A DNA stretch of 64,000 nucleotides from Apostichopus japonicus (taxonomy: Eukaryota > Echinodermata > Holothuroidea > Aspidochirotida > Stichopodidae), in NCBI RefSeq assembly GCF_037975245.1, contig NC_092563.1, forward strand, positions 20,320,594-20,384,593. Reading direction: 5' to 3'. Of this stretch, positions 12,054-22,700 are shown in pieces. Below the pieces are notes generated by a model, which worked only from the letters and a program-made list of their open reading frames with translations, was not told the origin of the DNA and did not search any database. How positions within the stretch are numbered: the stretch's first letter is position 1; each line of letters starts with the position of its first letter. A program made the translations under genes and the position numbers.

Positions 12054-12924
12054 CAGGGACGTAGCCAGGGGCAGCAGGGGAGCGATTGCTCCCCCCCCCC
12101 TTTTAGTGTCGAAAAAAATGTTTAAAAAATGTTGTTTTTTAGCATTGTATTTTGTTAGTGCTCTTTTGATCTTGAATACTCGTCAGCTCCGTTAACTCGA
12201 TTATAATCGTAGTAACTTTCATGCCTACTGATTCAACTACTTACTTAGTTTGGCAGATGCAATTAGCTAAATTGAACCTATAGCCTTTTTCAAACCTACA
12301 GTTGGCTACTGCGTAATAAAATACATATTGCCTACCTTACCTCACTCGATGGAGTGTCACGAACCGTATGCACAACGACGTCGACAACGTCCGTTCTCAT
12401 CCTTTCTATGATTCTTCCTAAGTTGTTGCACGAACAGCATGTTATGAAGCTTAGCTAACAATTTCGTACGTGATACGCACTTCCTATAAATAATTATTAC
12501 ACTGCTAACACAATATATCGATAACGATATTTTTTTAAGGCCACTGCGCATCTGGCTGTCTTGCAAAGTATGAAAGTTTATATTGTCCACCAGTTAAGTT
12601 CGCCAAATGTATTAAAGTCCAGACATTGGACAATAAACAAGAATCTCCTTCTGGAAAAATTGTAAAAGAGCACTTTGTTTGTCTTTTTGATATATTATGT
12701 AAAAGAACATGTAACAGAATTCAAACAGGGAAAAAAATCTGCTGATAATATGATATCATATGATAATGATGAAACTGGCAACAAATTGCACCAGATCGCA
12801 TCTAAGGACCTTCAATTGTTCAAAAATATCTCAAAGGGGAGGGGGAAACCCCTCCCCCTTAGACCCTTCCCCCATATCAATCGCAAAAAGTACTCCCTCT
12901 TTCAAATTCCTGGCTACGTCGTTG
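12054..12924. mobile_element. Non-autonomous hAT-like element (MITE), 871 bp
   Basis: Ends CAGGGACGTAGCCAGG and, inverted, CAACGACGTAGCCAGG (14/16). Flanks AGATATAC (12046-12053) and GGATATAC (12925-12932) are a 7/8 match, as expected of the 8-bp hAT target duplication. Carries a C tract at the left end and an AGGGGAGGGGG/CCCCTCCCCCT motif at the right. No transposase ORF. Confidence 0.75.
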
Positions 12925-12932
12925 GGATATAC

Positions 12933-13388
12933 ATTGTCTCTATGGTATACAATTACCCCCCCCCCCCCACCGGGGTTCGTCCTTGGAACCCATCTTTTCC
13001 CCTATGTCAGGCCCCTGGACCCCATCCGATAAAGGCTTTGCGGCAAGGCGCACGCGGTGTCCCCTCTCCCGCACTCCTTCCACAAGTGACCTTGAAAATG
13101 GATACGTACCATTGTAAAAGTGACACCATATTTCAGTAATTGATTTTTTCTTTCAAGATATAAGTGCACCCTTTGATCACGGTAGAGTTGTCAATTAGAA
13201 AGGTACATATAAATGTTTTGAATCACCAAACCTTTTCTTTTATTTGTTCCCGCAAGTTTTATGGTCGGATTAGTTGTGACCGTTGTTGGAGTTTGGCGGT
13301 AACAAAAATAAACCGAAATTACCCACCAGTTCGTCTAGAACAGCAAAGATAAACTCCGGTCCACTGCGTTGTCCGTTGCGAATGAATT
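12933..13388. other. No supported gene
   Basis: Begins with a C tract (about 12957) and then shows no recognisable coding or RNA feature. ORFs crossing the MITE/C-tract junction are chance frames. Confidence 0.5.
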
Positions 13389-13440
13389 TAAAGAACAAAG
13401 TGGCTATTCTTACAACTAATCGTAACAATAATTCCCTTTT

Positions 13441-14435
13441 GGAATATCTCCCTGGTGACGATAGGGGATTTCCCGGTTGATTATCGTCATTGGGCGCTTC
13501 ATGGCGTACTTTTCATTGGTGACTTGATTGATGAAAACGGACATTTTCTTCCTTTGATTCACTTTCTGGAGAAGTATCCCATTAAAACCAATTTTTTGGA
13601 ATATCATGGCCTTTTTCGGTCTGTAAAAACCAGGCTGCGTAGTTTTACAGATGCCTGTAATGTTGAGTATCTTTGTGGCCCTGTTAACAGTTTCATAAAT
13701 ATACTATTGAATATGGGTAGCTTTGATTGTAAATATGTTTACAATCATTTGCTGTATTCTTCTTACCGCCCGTGTAAATCTTATCTCAAATGGACAGAAT
13801 CGTTCAGTATTACTAGTGCGGATTGGGCTAGGTATTGTACAGTCCCTTTTAACTCTAGTAGTGATATTTACATTCGCTGGTTTCAGTATCGTATTCTTCA
13901 TAGAATCATCCCGACAAATTATTATTTGCAAAAGACTGGTATTGTTGCATCAAATATGTGCACTTTTTGCCTGCTTAATCTTGAAACAATAGAACATTTG
14001 TTTTATCATTGTGATTTTGTTCAGAGAATTTGGAAATTCTTTGAAAACCTTTTCATTAATGTTGATATTAATTTTCATCTGGATATTTCTGAAGTTTTGT
14101 TTGGGGGCGACTTTTCACGTGTCCTCAATTTAATGCTCATTTTGATAAAATGTTACATTTTTAGTTGTAAGAAAATTAAGATTCTTCCCACAGTGATTGG
14201 CACTGTGAAATATCTGAAAGAATATTTTATGATACAAAAATTGATTTTTCAAAAGAATATGGATGAGTTGGTATGGGAGAAGTATTGGCTCCCTTGGGTA
14301 CTTTTACTTTAATCGTGACTGTTCGTTTATTATTTTTGTTGTCACTTGTTGAGTTCATCCTTTTATTGTGTATTGTATGATTTTCATGAGCAATAAAAAA
14401 AATAAATAAATAAATAAAAAAAATAAAAAAATAAT
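13441..14435 (+). mobile_element. 5'-truncated L1/Tx1-like LINE with 14-bp target duplication
   Basis: Perfect direct repeat AATAATTCCCTTTT at 13427-13440 and 14436-14449 flanks the insert. The 3' end is an A-rich AAATAAATAAATAAA tail (about 14391-14435). The only ORF is the C-terminal zinc-binding end of a reverse transcriptase, so the copy is heavily 5' truncated, as usual for target-primed insertion. Confidence 0.9.
13455..14312 (+). pseudogene. LINE ORF2 C-terminus with zf-RVT-like domain
   Basis: An open frame of about 285 codons ends at the natural stop before the A-rich tail. The cysteine-histidine pattern CTFCLLNLETIEHLFYHC, followed by W, is the zinc-binding motif found after the RT domain of L1/Tx1-like elements. 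The conserved RIIPTN upstream also fits. RT and endonuclease domains are missing because of 5' truncation. The intact frame suggests a fairly recent insertion. The start codon given is only the first ATG in frame and is not the real protein start. Confidence 0.85.
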
Positions 14436-14517
14436 AATAATTCCCTTTTGCGCGTGCGCAGTTGCTATTTTTACAACTAGGAGTACTATTTTTACGACCA
14501 GGAGTAACAACAATTTC

Positions 14518-14567
14518 CGGTTAGGGTTAGGTTTGGATTGAGGGTTAGAGTTAGGGTTAGGGTTACC
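14518..14567 (+). repeat. Interstitial telomere-like TTAGGG repeats
   Basis: Degenerate run with several TTAGGG units (GGTTAGGGTTAGG, then GAGGGTTAGAG, then TTAGGGTTAGGGTTA). It lies inside the MITE at 13389-14695, so it is probably part of that element rather than a chromosome-end relic. Confidence 0.75.
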
Positions 14568-14904
14568 CCTACTACATGCGCAGTTGCTTTACTTTGAATT
14601 CGCATGAATTCGCCGATGTTGTAAGAATAGTTTATAAATAATTGTTACAACTAGTCGTAAGAATAGCCACGGCCTTTAAAGAAAATACAGGATCCATCCA
14701 TAATTAAAAGTATGTTGAGATCCTTCACAAAATACGAAAAGTTTGTATAACGAAAAAAAGAATGCGGTTCAAAAAAAAAGTCGATAGCGGTCGGATAGGA
14801 ACGTTTCCCAACTCGATGAGAATTATCCGATCGAAAGTAATAATAAGGCGATTAATGTAGGCGATTAACGTAGTTGGTAGCTCGTCGTGTTGAACGGTCG
14901 AAGT

Positions 14905-15015
14905 CGAAGTGTGTAAAATCCTGACGGAAACCAGAGCCGTATATAGAGAGAGTTTGGCCAACTGGCGATTTGTGACGTCACGCAAACCATGGGCATCAAA
15001 ATAGGTCCAGTTGTC
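14905..15015 (-). repeat. Dispersed repeat, copy 1
   Basis: Shares, in inverted orientation, the blocks CTGACGGAAACCAG, GCCGTATATA, GAGAGTTTGGCCAAC and AAAATAGGTCCA with 18478-18625. Probably a MITE; the ends are not defined. Confidence 0.65.
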
Positions 15016-15509
15016 GTTACCAGTTGCGCGAAACACGAAAAACACCACACACAATATATAGCAGCTTTGCACACTGTGCTCGTTGCGAACAAACGAAGCG
15101 ACTCAGAATGTCAGATTTTGACAGGCATACGAGGAACAAAATGGATATCAGGTAATGAATTAGAGTATGCGTTAGTTAATGACATTTACGCTTATCTTCA
15201 CACCTGAAATGCATAGAAAACTAGCTGAAAACCTGTCATTACACTTGTTTTATTTTACGCCTCATACTACTAGTCCTACTTTAGTCATACAAATGAAAAG
15301 CACACATCACAGTCCTGGCTAGGCTAGATTACAGACGCACAACTATAGCATCAGGCCTACATTAATAGATCCTTCAATTAAATAAAGTAGGCCTACACAC
15401 AAAATGCAAATTTATGCTTCACTGATCTTTTCAGGTTTGCCAAAAGTAGTTGTACCAGAGGTCATTGTATTAAACTCCATAAGTTACATAGTAGGATTAA
15501 TATTCGGCA
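15016..15509. other. No supported gene
   Basis: AT-rich, with no family-like ORF or RNA. Confidence 0.4.
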
Positions 15510-15752
15510 TAACTTTTTCTCTAAAGTCTAATACAACTTATACAAGGGTTGTGAATGGATGGAATGGTTTGCCTGAGAAGGTTGAATTGCAAGTAGTGTG
15601 AATGGGTTTAAGAATACTTTGGATGAGTACATTTAGCATTGTAATTGGGTATGACATTTGATGTCCCCGGTTTTATTCCTCTCATATAGTCTTAGGGTCC
15701 TTAATGGGGACTTGAGTGTCTCTCCTGGTCTTTTTTTCTACTAAACTAAACT
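15510..15752 (+). mobile_element. LINE 3' fragment (RT C-terminus and tail)
   Basis: The frame reads YTRVVNGWNGLPEKVELQVV, a stop, then NGFKNTLDEYI, the decayed C-terminal pattern of CR1/L2-like ORF2 (normally RVVNxWNxLPxxVV...FKxxLDxY). The 3' end is the short tail TACTAAACTAAAC. Confidence 0.65.
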
Positions 15753-17231
15753 ATATACTTGAGTGTAGGAGTTAGCAATAGTTGGGAGTCTGTGGGCAAA
15801 CCTAAGACTGATATTGTGGTGTTAATTTCTCAGGAATGTACAGTAGTACTAGGCTATAGTAAGTGCAACAGATTGAATGGGTCTGTCAAGAAAAAAAAAC
15901 CGGCAACAACTGAATACTGGTGTATGTTGTAGCTTATGTATTTTCCATTAACATATATACTATACGGTCATGTCCTTAATAAGGTTTCATGGATCACACT
16001 GACATAGTGTGCCTTCTTGTCAGTGTTGTCAACTGAGCACAGGGCTGATGACATCATTCAGTTTGTTATTATGCAGACAGCAAATGGCCATAATGATAAT
16101 TATTAATTGTTACTTATTCTTCATACTGCCCTTACTGGCCTTACCTGAACAGTGATGTATAAAAATGCAAGAAGTCGTTAAGCTTTTCATTTAAGAATCG
16201 TTTCAGCCTGTCCTATTTCAAACATATGATTGGCAGGTTTCCACGTTACATAGCTTATCAAAATGGAGCTGTTCTGTAAAGCAAGAAAATCACACATATG
16301 CATGCATACAAACACACTCATATAACAATTTCTGAATATCTTTTCAGCTGCCCAAAGGTACTGGAATGCAAGCTCTGTTGGGTGAATTAAAAAACCCTCA
16401 TTGTACTCTTTTATTATGGTCGGCGTAACTGGAACCAGCAATGATGGTGATGTGGATTTGACAGTACCTAGACAAGAATTCAATAGCTGCTTTGTGTTGA
16501 AGTGGGTTCAACTTGCTCAAGGCCATGACAGGATGACGACTAGACATCAGGATGAATTATCTGTTGCAGAGCTCTATAAACCAGGCAGTTGTTAAAACAT
16601 CCATTGGGTGACCCTCACAGTCTACCAGGCACTGCACCGCAGAAGCAAAATGAAGTGTGTGTGATACCTTCATCTTATGAGAGTGCAATGGTATCAGTGT
16701 GGCCTCTATCAATTTGGCTTCAAGTCTTTGTTTTCTTGAAAGCTGAGAAGATCTTTCAGTGGTTTCACACTGACCTCTGTACTTGACAATTCATGTGTAT
16801 TTGCCAGCTCAGGAGGAAGCCAGATTTTAATTACATTAACCAATGCTGACTTTTTTTTGGACATGTGGTACATCTGCAAGGAGGTGAAGGAAGCAGTTGG
16901 ATGTGGAATCTTGTTGATAGTCTGGCAGTCTTATCCACAGATTATCCCAAAGCTTCTCCACATTGCCACATTCAGAACTTATTACATTGATAAACTTGAA
17001 AATTGCAGGAATCTAACGAAGCACCAATCAAGGGAATTTGTTTGTATAATTATTGAAAGCTGTGACCTTCTGATGTGACAGACTAATGTGAAATAAAGGG
17101 CAGTAGATTACCTTGTAAATGAACCTTGTTATTGTTTGATTGTATCTAATGTTTGCAAAATTTTAAGTTGCATGCTACCAATTGAAACATAATTCTTTCT
17201 CTATTAATGGGATATAAATACTTCTCCTTCA
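15753..17231. other. No supported gene
   Basis: Several short ORFs occur around 16187-17078, but none shows a recognised family or a conserved exon boundary. Composition is ordinary. Confidence 0.45.
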
Positions 17232-17512
17232 AGGGTGTGAAGACTCCCGCACAAAGAAACGTCTCATGCCGGTTATCTGACCTAGTTTCGAATGCGGTGT
17301 AACAGAAGTGTTAGACACCACCATTGATCCCAGAAAATACACACACAGCTTGCTACCATCTGTAAATAGACATTAGTGTACAGTCAATACAAACATCACG
17401 GTCAATACCCACAACACAGTGCACATAGCAGCGTGGACGTCTCAGGTCTAGATAAAAGATAACAAGGTATCAGGTTTCATTACTGTCTGCATTTTCTAGC
17501 GACACAAAACCA
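17232..17512 (-). mobile_element. TTAA-type MITE, truncated inverted copy
   Basis: Collinear over about 280 bp with the reverse complement of 55990-56280, estimated 80-85% identity by eye. Shared blocks include AACAGAAGTGTTAGACACCA, CAATACCCACAACACAGTG and TAGATAAAAGATAACAA. The terminal region is decayed (GGGTGTGAAGACTCCCGCAC) and the other end is lost. Confidence 0.8.
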
Positions 17513-17519
17513 TACCATA

Positions 17520-18060
17520 ATTAGCCTTGGCCTAGTGGTCTTAGAAATGTAGCCTAGGCCCCTGCTACTTTGATAAATGATAGTTGACTGCATCCAAATC
17601 AAACCAAGGCCTAGGCTATACTTTTGAAGAAGAAAAAATTAGGCTGAATTCATGTTAGCCTAAAAAGGCTAGGCCAATGCTGACAATTAACACAAACCAA
17701 GATCATTTAACCATTTGGGCACTTGTTTATGGCATACTAAAAGGGTCTATATAATTAGGCCTGTATGTGTACACAACCCACAAGTTGCCAATGAGTATAG
17801 ACCTAGCCTAACTAGTTTAGGCCTAGGCTACTTTGGTTTCCTTAGGCCTAGTTTAATTGGGCCTTATACTGTGCCATATTATGTAATGTGCTATAACAGT
17901 TGTAGTAATAGCAAGAATGGTCCAGGTCTAACTAAGCCCAGGCTTAACCTATGCTTCGGGCTTAACTAAGGATTAGGGCTTTACGTGATGCCTAGAGGCT
18001 AGCCCACCCTTTTACATTAAACTAAAAGTGATACTTTTTTAGGCTAGGCATACAATAACT
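17520..18060. repeat. Region dense in AGGCCTA-type words
   Basis: Contains many irregularly spaced copies of GGCCTA/TAGGCC (for example TAGGCCTAGGCTAC, CTTAGGCCTAG, AAGGCCTAGGCTA). There is no regular period and no coding frame. Similar words recur more thinly to about 20700. Confidence 0.5.
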
Positions 18061-18477
18061 AGGAATTAGGATAACTATGTGCGACTGAAACTGTCATGCC
18101 TATGATTAGGAGAGCTGGCATAATGAAATCGAATTTGTGGATCGTAAAACGAGAGAGAATAGCCATGAATGTAATTACAGAAACCAGTCTGAACGTAAAA
18201 TTCTCGCATTGCTTGTACATTACTCGTATTACACTAGGGCCTATGGCTAGTATGGGCCTAGCCTACACAGACTTTTTTTCATTAGATCTCCATCTTGTTC
18301 TTTCTACTTCCAAAAAATTCCTCTTCTTTTATGGTCAGTCGGAAAATCAAACAACAATATCCATGTTCTGACCGATTGCAGCATCCCCAGCACCATTTCT
18401 TTCATAATTTCGTACTTTTTTCGTGTACACAAACGATAGTCTATACACTGTGGGTATGCGTGTCGTCTGCTATAAAG

Positions 18478-18625
18478 TTTTCAAGTGGACCTATTTTGCC
18501 ACCCTGTGTGGGCGTTTTCCCTCTCGACCAATCCAAATCGGTTACATGGTTGGCCAAACTCTCTATATATACGGCTCTGACGGAAACCAGGGCCGTATAT
18601 ATGGCTCTGACGGAAAACAGTAGTG
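18478..18625 (+). repeat. Dispersed repeat, copy 2
   Basis: Inverted relative to 14905-15015. It contains two near copies of a short module, ATACGGCTCTGACGGAAACC, then CGTATATATGGCTCTGACGG. Confidence 0.65.
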
Positions 18626-19590
18626 GTGTCAAATTACGCCGCTACAGGAGCAGGCTTAATGTCCACGGGGTCCCCGTTACGTTTGTGCTGCATCCCGTTC
18701 TGTTACAAGACTGCCAGAAATCTTTTCTGTCACTTTCCCTCCCATCTTATGTCTAAGTTAGTACTCCTACCCCATCGCCATCCCCATATCCTTCTAAACC
18801 ATAGTCGGGTTCATAATAGTTGTAGTAGGAAACTCGCATTCACGTAATGCATGCTGGTCCAAGCCACGAATCGCCGTCCTGGCCGGGAGGGGTATAATGG
18901 GAGGGGGTGTCCCCCTCCCCCTTTTGAACATTTTTTTAGCATCCTGGTGATGCCTATAAATAATGGTGGCACTTAGAAAGGCTTTGGTCACCCAAAATTT
19001 TCTGAGAAATATGCATTTTATGCATTATGCTAAAGAAATGATGGTTGCTAATTCAAAATTTGATGCAATTTTTTTTATAAATACTTGACAATTACAATGC
19101 GGGTTTTTCGGACGCTTGCGCGGGTCAGCCGGTTTGGGTGTTAGAATGCGGGTCCAACCCGCGAAATGCGGGTCAGTTGGGAGCTCTGGTAATTAGGTAA
19201 ATTACCGCTGACAGCAAAGAAGAAGCAACTTAACTTTGTGTTGGGGAGGGCAGAGGGGAATGGGATTTCATATAGTTAACATAAACTAAGTTTCCACTGG
19301 AACCTTTGACTGGCACTACACCAAAGTTATCGGAGCATGAATCATTTGTACACGGCGACTACGACAGGATTTAAACAGGTAGTGTAAAATCCGTTACACC
19401 TACCTGATTTAAATAAGTCATACAAACACAAGGAATATATTAATATCTGATTTTCTAAAAGCAATCGAAGTTGCTCGGGAATCACTAGAGAGGGTGGTAC
19501 TCGATGAACTGGTGTTATAGTACCTATCCGCGCCCGAGGAATTCCAGACGAAATTGCAAAACTAACCAAAACGACTGGTCAAAGTAGGTT
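18626..19590. other. No supported gene; PIGT upstream region
   Basis: Contains MITE-like debris (CCGGGAGGGG... CCCCCTCCCCCTTTT near 18880-18930; repeated AATGCGGGTC near 19145-19170). No TATA box or initiator can be assigned with confidence. Confidence 0.4.
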
Positions 19591-19653
19591 ATGCCCATGA
19601 GCAGCCAAAATGAAGATAGTTTCGATAATATCAGTGTTTCTTCTCTCGTTTGA
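19591..19653 (+). other. Possible upstream ORF overlapping the PIGT start
   Basis: ATG-CCC-ATG lies 19 and 13 bases before the PIGT ATG, in another frame. It opens a 20-codon ORF that stops at TGA 19651-19653, inside PIGT exon 1. If these ATGs are in the mRNA they could reduce PIGT initiation. The transcription start is unknown. Confidence 0.35.
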
Positions 19654-19781
19654 GTACGGTTTTGCCTCAGACGATGACTATTTTATTGAGGAATTGTACA
19701 TGAATCCCATGCCAAATGGTTTTGTCCACTCTCACTTTCAGTTCAGCATCTTTTCCAATTCTAATTTGTTTCGGTCATCAG
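19610..19781 (+). CDS. PIGT: PIGT exon 1 (signal peptide)
   Basis: The ATG opens a hydrophobic signal sequence followed by [20 protein letters not shown], which matches the human EELVITPLPSG region. The donor TCAG|GTTTGT leaves phase 1. Confidence 0.93.
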
Positions 19782-22700
19782 GTTTGTACATCTACGTTAG
19801 CCTATCAAGCAATGCTCATGTTAATACTGGTGGCCTAGCCTATTGTCACTTGAAAATTCATACAGGCTATAGCCTGAGCCTAAGCCTTTGTTACGGTGAT
19901 TTTGAGAATGAACAATTCCGTTAACAAAAGAGTGGATTGTTCGAAATCTTAATGCCAATATATCACGATGGTGAAATACCTGCCCTGACGTTGATACCGA
20001 TTTGATACCGATTTGATACGTGTGTAACAAAGGAAATAGGATATTGGGAGTTCTTCGTAGAAACTTATCCCCCTCTTCGAAGGATGCAAAATTGGCTGCA
20101 TATAAAGGTCTCCTCCTGCCAGTATTGGAATATGCCAGTTCTGTCTGGGATCCCCACCAAGCTTTCTTGCAGCACAACCTCGAAAACATTCAGAGGCGTG
20201 CAGCCCGTTTCATCGCTTCAGATTATTCAAGAGAGCCTGGCTCTGTCTCATCTCTGTTACGGGACCTGAACCTGGTGCCCTTGGCAGAGAGGCGCAGACA
20301 AAGTAGAATCATCTTATTTGCTAGGGGCATCTATGGTCAGGCTCAGATCCCTATTGACTGCCTAAGAAAGTCTCTGCGTACGAGTCGGAACATGCATGAT
20401 ATGCATTTCTGCCAGCTGTATGCCAGTACCAATTGCTATAAGTATAGTTTTTTTCCAAATACAATTAGGGATTGGAATAGTCTGCCTTCAGACCTCATTA
20501 GTAGTTCCAGTGGTTCTGTGAATCCTGTCACTTATATCAGTACTCGGGTCAGATCTAATTAATTACTCTCTTGACGTGTGTGTGGTGAGATATTGTCCCT
20601 TTTTGCGGATGTGTCACCGTATCGAAGACGAAGACGAAGAAATTCAGCCATAGCAACTGCAAAAGTACTGTGTGTCTAGGCTGGGCCTATTCCCTAGACG
20701 CATGGTAACTAGGAGGAGGAGAGAAATTTTAACACATTCTCAGGGACAAAAGAAAGCTTACAACTCCAACTGAGGAAAGGATATGGCCTAGCATAGGTCT
20801 AAGTTTTGGTTTAAAAGAATCATATGATATCTTTCTGGCTGTCTGGAGCAAGACTAGTATCAATGCCTAGTTAAGAACAGGTACCGTTATTTTCCGCACA
20901 TGTTACTTCCGCTGAAACAAAACGGTGATTTCCGCAAACAATTTTGTCAGCGGAAAACAACGTTCTTTTCAGCGGAAAGTACCGTTTTTTGGGGGAGGAA
21001 CAGAATGACTTACTGAAATGATTAGGCACATGGAAGGTATATATTTAGGAAGATGGAGAAGATAGGATTTGACTGTAACAGGATAAAATGTAGCTTCAAG
21101 ACTAGATTTAGGATAGCTAAGGTTGTAGCTTAGGCTGTAAGCACTAGCTTAGGCTGTAAGCACAAGTTTAATATTAGTTAAACAGTGCCATCCTTTTGGG
21201 TTGTAGTTTTCGACATGCCTTACTTAGTTATACAGCCATTTCCAGCGAAAATCAAAGATACCGCCTTTTTTTTGAAACCGTCATTACGCGGACCTCAGTT
21301 TTAATACTTTATTAGATACTCAATCCTTCATAACGCGAGCGTCCCTTTGCCCTTTTATCCGCCGACCGCCTCATACTTCTTTAATAATTCCCTAATTACA
21401 AACACCCCAAGCCTCTAAATTATAAGCAGCTTAACTTTTCTGACATGAACTCAGTCTAACCATCCTTGATCGACGTTCTTTGATACTTCCTCATTTTATT
21501 TTAATCATCCTGCCTGAATTTGGTATCCTAAAATTGCGGAAAAAATATAGTGTACAGGTAAGTGAAAAAAGGGTATTTTCCGCAGAAGAATTTTTTCAGC
21601 GGAAAGTACTAACGTATGCGGAAAACAACTGAAACCGTTAAGAACTAATCACATAGACCTAGGGGCTAAAAAATGTTGAACTTTAATTGGTAACTTGTTG
21701 TTTGTACACAAGTTTTAAATCTCCCTAGATATTCAAGGGGCTTTTTAAAGCAGATTTCAATGTTTGCAGTGCTAGGCCGAGTTCATTCCATGTTAGCCTG
21801 TACAATCTGTAGCAATGCATCTCATTAGCTATTAAAGATTGCGCTTGATTATTTACTCTCAAATTAACCAAATAATAAAAGTTAGAAATAGAAAGTTTTC
21901 GAATAATGTTGTTTGCATACATGTACAAATTTTACAAATACTAATGTGAGAGATTGGTTGAAGAAATATTTAAGAAGCAATCAAATTCTTAAGCCTGCAC
22001 TTGTCAGGTTTTCTGATTGCAATCGGTTGCAATCTTATTTAGACAATACTCGGTCGGTTTGATAAAATTGTTGACCAACTTCTGGCAAATTATATTGTGA
22101 ATATTAAACTTAACAGAATTAGTGAAATCTACATAAATACATATTCTAACGAATGGCAAAGAAAATTTAAAAAGTGAGCCAAAAAAATTCATCAGTGTTT
22201 ACATCGACTCCAGAAGCTTGCCTGTCGAGATCAAGTTTTTTTTTTCAACATAATTGCTACAGTAGAAGGTACAAGTGATTTCTAAACTGAAACATGTTCC
22301 TTAAAAAAAATCAAAACACCCTACCAACAAGATTTCAAGAGAAATTTGGCTATTGGTTTGCATTCAGATATAATGAAAGCTATCAATAATATGGAAAAAC
22401 TGATGGGACACTATAATCACATTCCGAGACTGAAACCTGGTTGTGCAATTTAATTGAAATGTACCTTGGTTCCCAAATACAGGTCAACACTACGACTTGT
22501 TTCCAAAAGCTGTTGGACAAATAATTGAAAGTCATGATGTGAAAGAGTTGCACCTGTCATTAACCCAGGGTCTGTGGAGGCATGACAAATGGGGGTATCC
22601 AGTCCGATCATCACCCCCCGGGGCCGAACTGTGGGCATGGTTTAACGAAACACCAGCTAGAAGGTAAGTCACAGCTCTCTTTGTTGTTTGATTGTTTTTA

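Larger units (their letters stand above)
13389..14695. mobile_element. MITE interrupted by a LINE insertion
   Basis: The left arm (about 13400-13432: GTGGCTATTCTTACAACTA, then CGTAACAATAATT) and the right arm (about 14636-14672: AATTGTTACAACTAGTCGTA, then AGAATAGCCAC) are inverted copies. The rest of the element lies at 14450-14635. The LINE 13441-14435 sits in the left arm. The outer target duplication is not clear, so the ends are approximate. Confidence 0.65.

Noticed and set aside
12675-13139. 154-codon plus-strand ORF
   Set aside because: Runs across the right end of a hAT-like MITE and a C tract; composition follows the repeat and no family is seen.
14518-14567. Chromosome end or telomere fusion
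   Set aside because: The TTAGGG-like run is short, degenerate and lies inside a MITE.
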